Assembly (NCBI GenBank): GCA_030847615.1
Contig: JAUMIR010000012.1
Location: 1,357,501-1,421,500, forward strand
Direction of reading: 5' to 3'
Length of the DNA stretch: 64,000 nucleotides
Source of the DNA: Gambelia wislizenii
Taxonomy: Eukaryota; Chordata; Lepidosauria; Squamata; Crotaphytidae
The position numbers and the translations under genes are program-made. The notes under the pieces were generated by a model. It saw only the letters and a program-made list of their open reading frames with translations. It made no database searches and was not told where the DNA came from. Shown here in pieces: positions 59,961 to 64,000 of this stretch (position 1 is its first letter; every line of letters begins with the position of its first letter).

Positions 59961-62579
59961 TTCTTCTGACCCAATCCTGGTCTGGGTTGTGCCCACCATT
60001 AAAAAAAACCCACAGAAAGCAATTGATCACTCAAGGCCTCTTTTCTCATTTGCGATGGGAGACATGTCAAAACGGATTCAGGCTCACCCTCCTCAGCCTG
60101 GCTTTTTATAAGTACAACACGAGAAGCCAAGTGCCGAAATGTCACGTAACAACACGCTCGCTGGGAATCCGTGATTAAATAATTACTTCCCTCGATGCCA
60201 GTTCAAAGCTGTTCCTTTGCCCCAGGCTGGCATGTTCAAGTCTCTCTAGCTTTACTTTCATTTGTAAAAATAAAATGGAAAAAAAAAAAAACCAAAGGAG
60301 AGCGATATATTGTTCTGGATTATAGCCAAGTTTGGATACTGTACCGTCCTTGTTTACAACATAAAGAGCAGATTCTACAAGTTTAGAGAAGGAGAGAAGG
60401 CTTAATTTGATAGAACTGGAAACCCCTGCAAACTGGAGCCATCTCCTTCCCATTGCACTTGGTTCTTTGTCGTTGTGTTGCTGTTGTGTACCTTCAAGTC
60501 ATTCCCAACTTATGGTGACCCTAAGGTGACCATCCACCAGCAAGTTAAAAACTTCTCTGTTCTGTCAGGCCTGCAGGAACTGGCTGTAATGAGATTCTAA
60601 TACTATACTGTTTTGTTGGGGTTTTTTTGTTGTTGTCTTTTAATGAATTTTCAAATGGATTTAACTCTCTAGATTGTTTAATTGTGTGTTTGTGTGTGTG
60701 TGTGTACAGTTGCCATTGTGCCCATGGTCTCACAGCCCTCCTTTGACCTGTCTTGAATTCGAAACATACCCTGAGCGCCTCACTGTGGTCTCACCTCCTG
60801 GTGTTCCTTTGCAGATTGCAATTTCTTCCACAACCCAGCTACATTCTTTGTCTTCCTTAGCAAAGCCTGGGTTTGGGGTGAAAACAAAGCAGTATTTTGT
60901 TCTTCCTTCTGGATGGTGCTCAACAAGTCACCACTTAGAGGCCATCGCTGGCTGGCTGGTGGGGTGGTGGTGGAGGGAAAAGCACAAAATAAGCAATTAA
61001 GATGCCTCTTAATGTTGTCAGACTTTCTGCATACAGAACATTCCTTAATGTTTGCGAAGCTGACTCTGTTTGATTCAGATGGAGGCTCTGGAACGTAGAG
61101 AGCTACTTGTTCTCTCTCCTTGTCCTCCACTCTTGCCGTGTGCTGCCGACGGCAAAACAACGGAAAGCTGCCCAAAAGTTAAGGTTGACACCCATGTGTG
61201 GACCCCGGGGCCCTCCAGAAGATTAAAAAAAATGCACGTTTTGCCCCCAAACTGCCTCTTGGAGGTATGGAGGGCATTTATCAGCACATTTTTGTCACAT
61301 CTGGACCATTTTAGGCCTCAAAGAGTCTTTTAAAAAAAGAGACCTCCCCAGGGCCCCTAAAAGCATCATGAAAATTTCCCCCACATCCTCTAGAGGGCAT
61401 TTGGGGTCGAAGATTTATTGTTGTTATTATTATTTGGTGGGGGTGATACAACCTTCCAAGGTCTCCTGGTGAGCGGAGTGTATCTACTGAGCCCCCCATC
61501 TTTGCCAACTCCTGATCTAGCCCATTATTATTATTATTATTATTATTGTTGTTGTTGTTGTTATTACGGCTTTCTCTCTAGGGTGGGACCCAAGGCAGCT
61601 CACAACATTTAAAAACAACAATAGCTAAAAATAATAATACAATAAATAAGAATTAAATTAATATTACCTGCTCTGACAGGCAGCCTCTCTCGAGGGTCTT
61701 TCAAAGGAAGCCTTTTCTCACCCTCCTTGGAAGGGCATTCCCTTTCATCTGCTCATCTCGTCTCCATTTCATAATAATCTGCAACCAATTGCTTCTTCTT
61801 CTATCCGGATTAAAACATTACACTGGTTGCGAAAGAAAGAGTTGGTGTGCCATGCCTGGAGGGATCGTGCCAGGCCCAAGTTCAAGGCAGCTTTCTCAAT
61901 TCAGGCTATAAATTAAAACAGGGAAATTGCTTGTAGGCTACAATGACGCTCTCTCTAAACATTAGGCCTTCAACCAGAGCCAAATATTTTGAGCTGGTCT
62001 CCTCTTGATGTGTAGCGGGGGGGGGGGGACCTGGCCAAGCATTCCCAATGCCCAAGGGAAGGGCCTGGGACTGTTTGTACAGAATAAATCTAAGCGACTG
62101 GAGGCCATCAGTTCAACTGGACAGAGATCCCATGCCAGTGTATGTGTGTGTGAGAGAGATAGTATGGAAAACCTTCCAGAAGACATGAAAGACCTGTTTG
62201 GGTTTGTGGTGCAGTCAGAAGCAGGGATGGTCACTGACGTTTCTATATCCACAGCAGCAAATCTGAAAGATGCTAATTAATACATGCTATGCACCATCCA
62301 CTGGAAAAACCTTGTGGGCAGCATCAATGTGCACTGGAGCTGCATACGTGTACCTCTTTCTGGGTTCTATGGGGCCAACTATAATTGTGTATTGCAAACA
62401 CAATCATAGTTTAAAAGTCCCAATGGCTATAGATTTAACAATGATACAACAGATTACAGATTAAAATTGGACATGTCTGCATTGTCCTAAAAGTTCCATG
62501 CTTCCAATGAGGTTCCAGTGGAGGACTTGATGGTAGGACTCTTACCTGCACTGCTCAGTTGTACTGCAATGTTTGGATA

Positions 62580-62695
62580 CTGCAACTGGTCTTGTTTATC
62601 TCGGATTGGCCTTTTTAGTCATCAGCACGCTTGCAGAAAGCGCGAGATGAGTCCTTCCTGAATCTTCGTTTGTGAAGAAAAGCCAGAGAGAGAGA
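62580..62695 (+). mobile_element. Non-LTR retrotransposon 3' end
   Basis: Starts inside TTGTTTATCTCGGATTGGCC and ends GAAGAAAAGCCAGAGAGAG; the shortest copy of this family in the window. Confidence 0.85.
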
Positions 62696-62907
62696 TTAAA
62701 AACACACACACACACACAAAATAGATGCAAATGCAATATAGAAATTACACCAAAAATAATGAACTCCCTTTGTTAATTCCTAAAGGCACAACTGAGGATC
62801 CCAAGACATAGCTATGTTAGTCTGGAATATCAGTATGCAAAGGGATCTTGTCGCACCTTAGAGACTGAGAGAAAGAAGTTGCAGCGTAGGTTTTCATAGG
62901 CTTCGGG

Positions 62908-63180
62908 GCTTACCACACTTTGAAGAAAAGTGGCAAGGCAGGAGGAACATTTTGTCTTCTGTGCTGCCTTACTGCATGATGGTATTCTTTCATTCTGGTC
63001 CCTCTGCCTGGGCTTGGAAAAACCTGTTAGTGTAAAGACACGGTTTTACCTCGGTATCCCATGGGACCAGAATGAAAGAATGCTGGAAGAATAGCAATGT
63101 CATGCGGTAAAGCAGCACAGAAAACAGGACATTCCTGCCGCCTTACCATTTTTCTTCGGAGTGCAGTAAGCCGCTTAGTC
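62908..63180. mobile_element. Fold-back MITE-like element
   Basis: The left arm (GGCTTACCACACTTTGAAGA ... TTCTTTCATTCTGGTCCC, to about 63003) is mirrored by 63062-63175 (GGGACCAGAATGAAAGAA ... GGAGTGCAGTAAGCCGC) at roughly 80 percent identity by eye. Confidence 0.75.
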
Positions 63181-63559
63181 CGCTTCCTCAGATGTGTGGA
63201 GCGAACTGGAAATCACGCTCCCTTATTCAAGGTGAAAAGCACCAGATCCTTAGCTTTGGCAACTGCATCTCCCCTCTTCTCTATCTCTCCCTCTTTTTCT
63301 AAGCCAACTAGCAAGTACAGACCCTTTCTTAAAAGTTTCCCACCTACTGGGCCAAACCAATAACTCATGGGTCACGCACAAGCATTGTCTAGAGGCTTCA
63401 CATCTCGGTGTGGCGGTGAATTTGTCCTGGGTTTTATTTTGAACTTTAAAAGAGCTATCCAAGTTGTGTTTGGGATAGGCTTCAGCACCTTGGATAGAAC
63501 TCCTTTAAAGTTTGGAGTGCAAAAACTGGACTTGATTCATTCTTACTTTTTATTTTATT

Positions 63560-63695
63560 TATTTTGTTATTTATACCCCGCTCTTCAGCCACAGGGCTAT
63601 CAGAGCGGCTTACAAATTGTTTTAACCAATAGCAGATTACACATCTACACTGCATTAAGCAGTTTCCAATGTGTGTTAGCTAATTCCTCCACTGA
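63560..63695 (-). repeat. tRNA-derived SINE, 3' half
   Basis: TTATACCCCGCTCTTCAGCC through GTGTGTTAGCTAATT, antisense, same family as 32985-33256. Confidence 0.78.
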
Positions 63696-64000
63696 TGTGG
63701 GAAGCATGAGCCGATGCTTTGTACACCCACCTCTGGAGGGGCCACAAGATGCCCACCCTGGCTGTAGAGACCACCAAAGTTGAGGAATCAATACTGGTAG
63801 GGGAGGCTGCAGCTGTTTGCTTTAGCCTGATCCTACTGGGAAGAACAAGATTGCCTACTTGCCTCTCCTCTCTTCTCTCATTGCTGGGTTCATTGAGTGC
63901 AAACAACTTTTGCATTTCAAACTTAGTTTGCAACAAAGAAAGTAAGCTGAGGACAAAAGAGGGAAGGAAAGTGGAAGGCAGAGAGAGAAACCGAGACCTT

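Larger units (their letters stand above)
58002..64000. other. Region downstream of TEKT5
   Basis: No exon was recognised. It contains TEKT5 3' UTR, CR1 fragments (58555-59110), an RT tail fragment (59570-59960), L2-like pieces (61560-61740), a non-LTR end (62580-62695), a fold-back element (62908-63180), a SINE (63560-63695) and an unclassified repeat reaching the window end (63800-64000). 60100-61500 shows nothing I can name. Confidence 0.6.

Noticed and set aside
58002..64000. EMP2, the expected next gene
   Set aside because: No segment resembling the four-transmembrane EMP2 protein was found on either strand; its exons probably lie beyond the window.

Overview
The window looks like nuclear DNA from a squamate reptile, most likely a lizard. 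It has spliced vertebrate genes with GT/AG introns, many CR1-type LINE fragments, a 5'-truncated L1 of squamate type, tRNA-derived SINEs, Tigger-like and fold-back MITEs, and many microsatellites. The species call is an inference from repeat content and protein similarity.

Four protein-coding genes of one conserved vertebrate block (the human 16p13.13 neighbourhood) are present in this order: CIITA (minus strand, only its first CARD-encoding exon, near position 2.0-2.3 kb; the rest lies to the left of the window), TVP23A (plus strand, 7 coding exons, 7620-22855), NUBP1 (minus strand, 11 coding exons, 25535-38987) and TEKT5 (plus strand, 7 coding exons, 43638-58001). CIITA/TVP23A and NUBP1/TEKT5 are divergent pairs; TVP23A and NUBP1 converge. 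All three complete genes join in frame at GT/AG junctions and give proteins of about the human length (213, 328 and 486 residues). They do unrelated jobs: MHC class II transactivation, Golgi membrane traffic, cytosolic Fe-S cluster assembly and sperm flagellar filament structure. The order reflects synteny, not a pathway.

Most of the remaining sequence is repeat. 1-7.6 kb: CR1 copies, one interrupted by a MITE, plus a four-unit 156-bp tandem array just upstream of TVP23A. 7.6-22.8 kb: TVP23A introns with fold-back elements, an L1 with a perfect 16-bp target-site duplication, and a triple-nested insertion. 22.9-25.5 kb: intergenic, with an antisense non-LTR fragment. 25.5-39 kb: NUBP1, whose introns hold an RPS11 retropseudogene, a 596-bp element with 102-bp terminal inverted repeats differing at one base, an exact 3 x 140-bp tandem array, a perfect 35-bp-arm palindrome, a non-LTR fragment keeping a 158-codon frame with a zinc-finger-like tail, and a minisatellite built from ZNF143-like motifs next to the promoter. 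39-43.6 kb: CpG-rich NUBP1 promoter, then a tandem run of Tigger-like units split by a CR1 copy. 43.6-58 kb: TEKT5. 58-64 kb: intergenic repeats; I could not recognise EMP2, the expected next neighbour.

No prokaryotic feature, CRISPR array or self-contained new gene system was found. The strongest unusual signals are the ZNF143-motif array in NUBP1 intron 2, the young inverted-repeat element in NUBP1 intron 9 and the perfect palindrome in NUBP1 intron 3.
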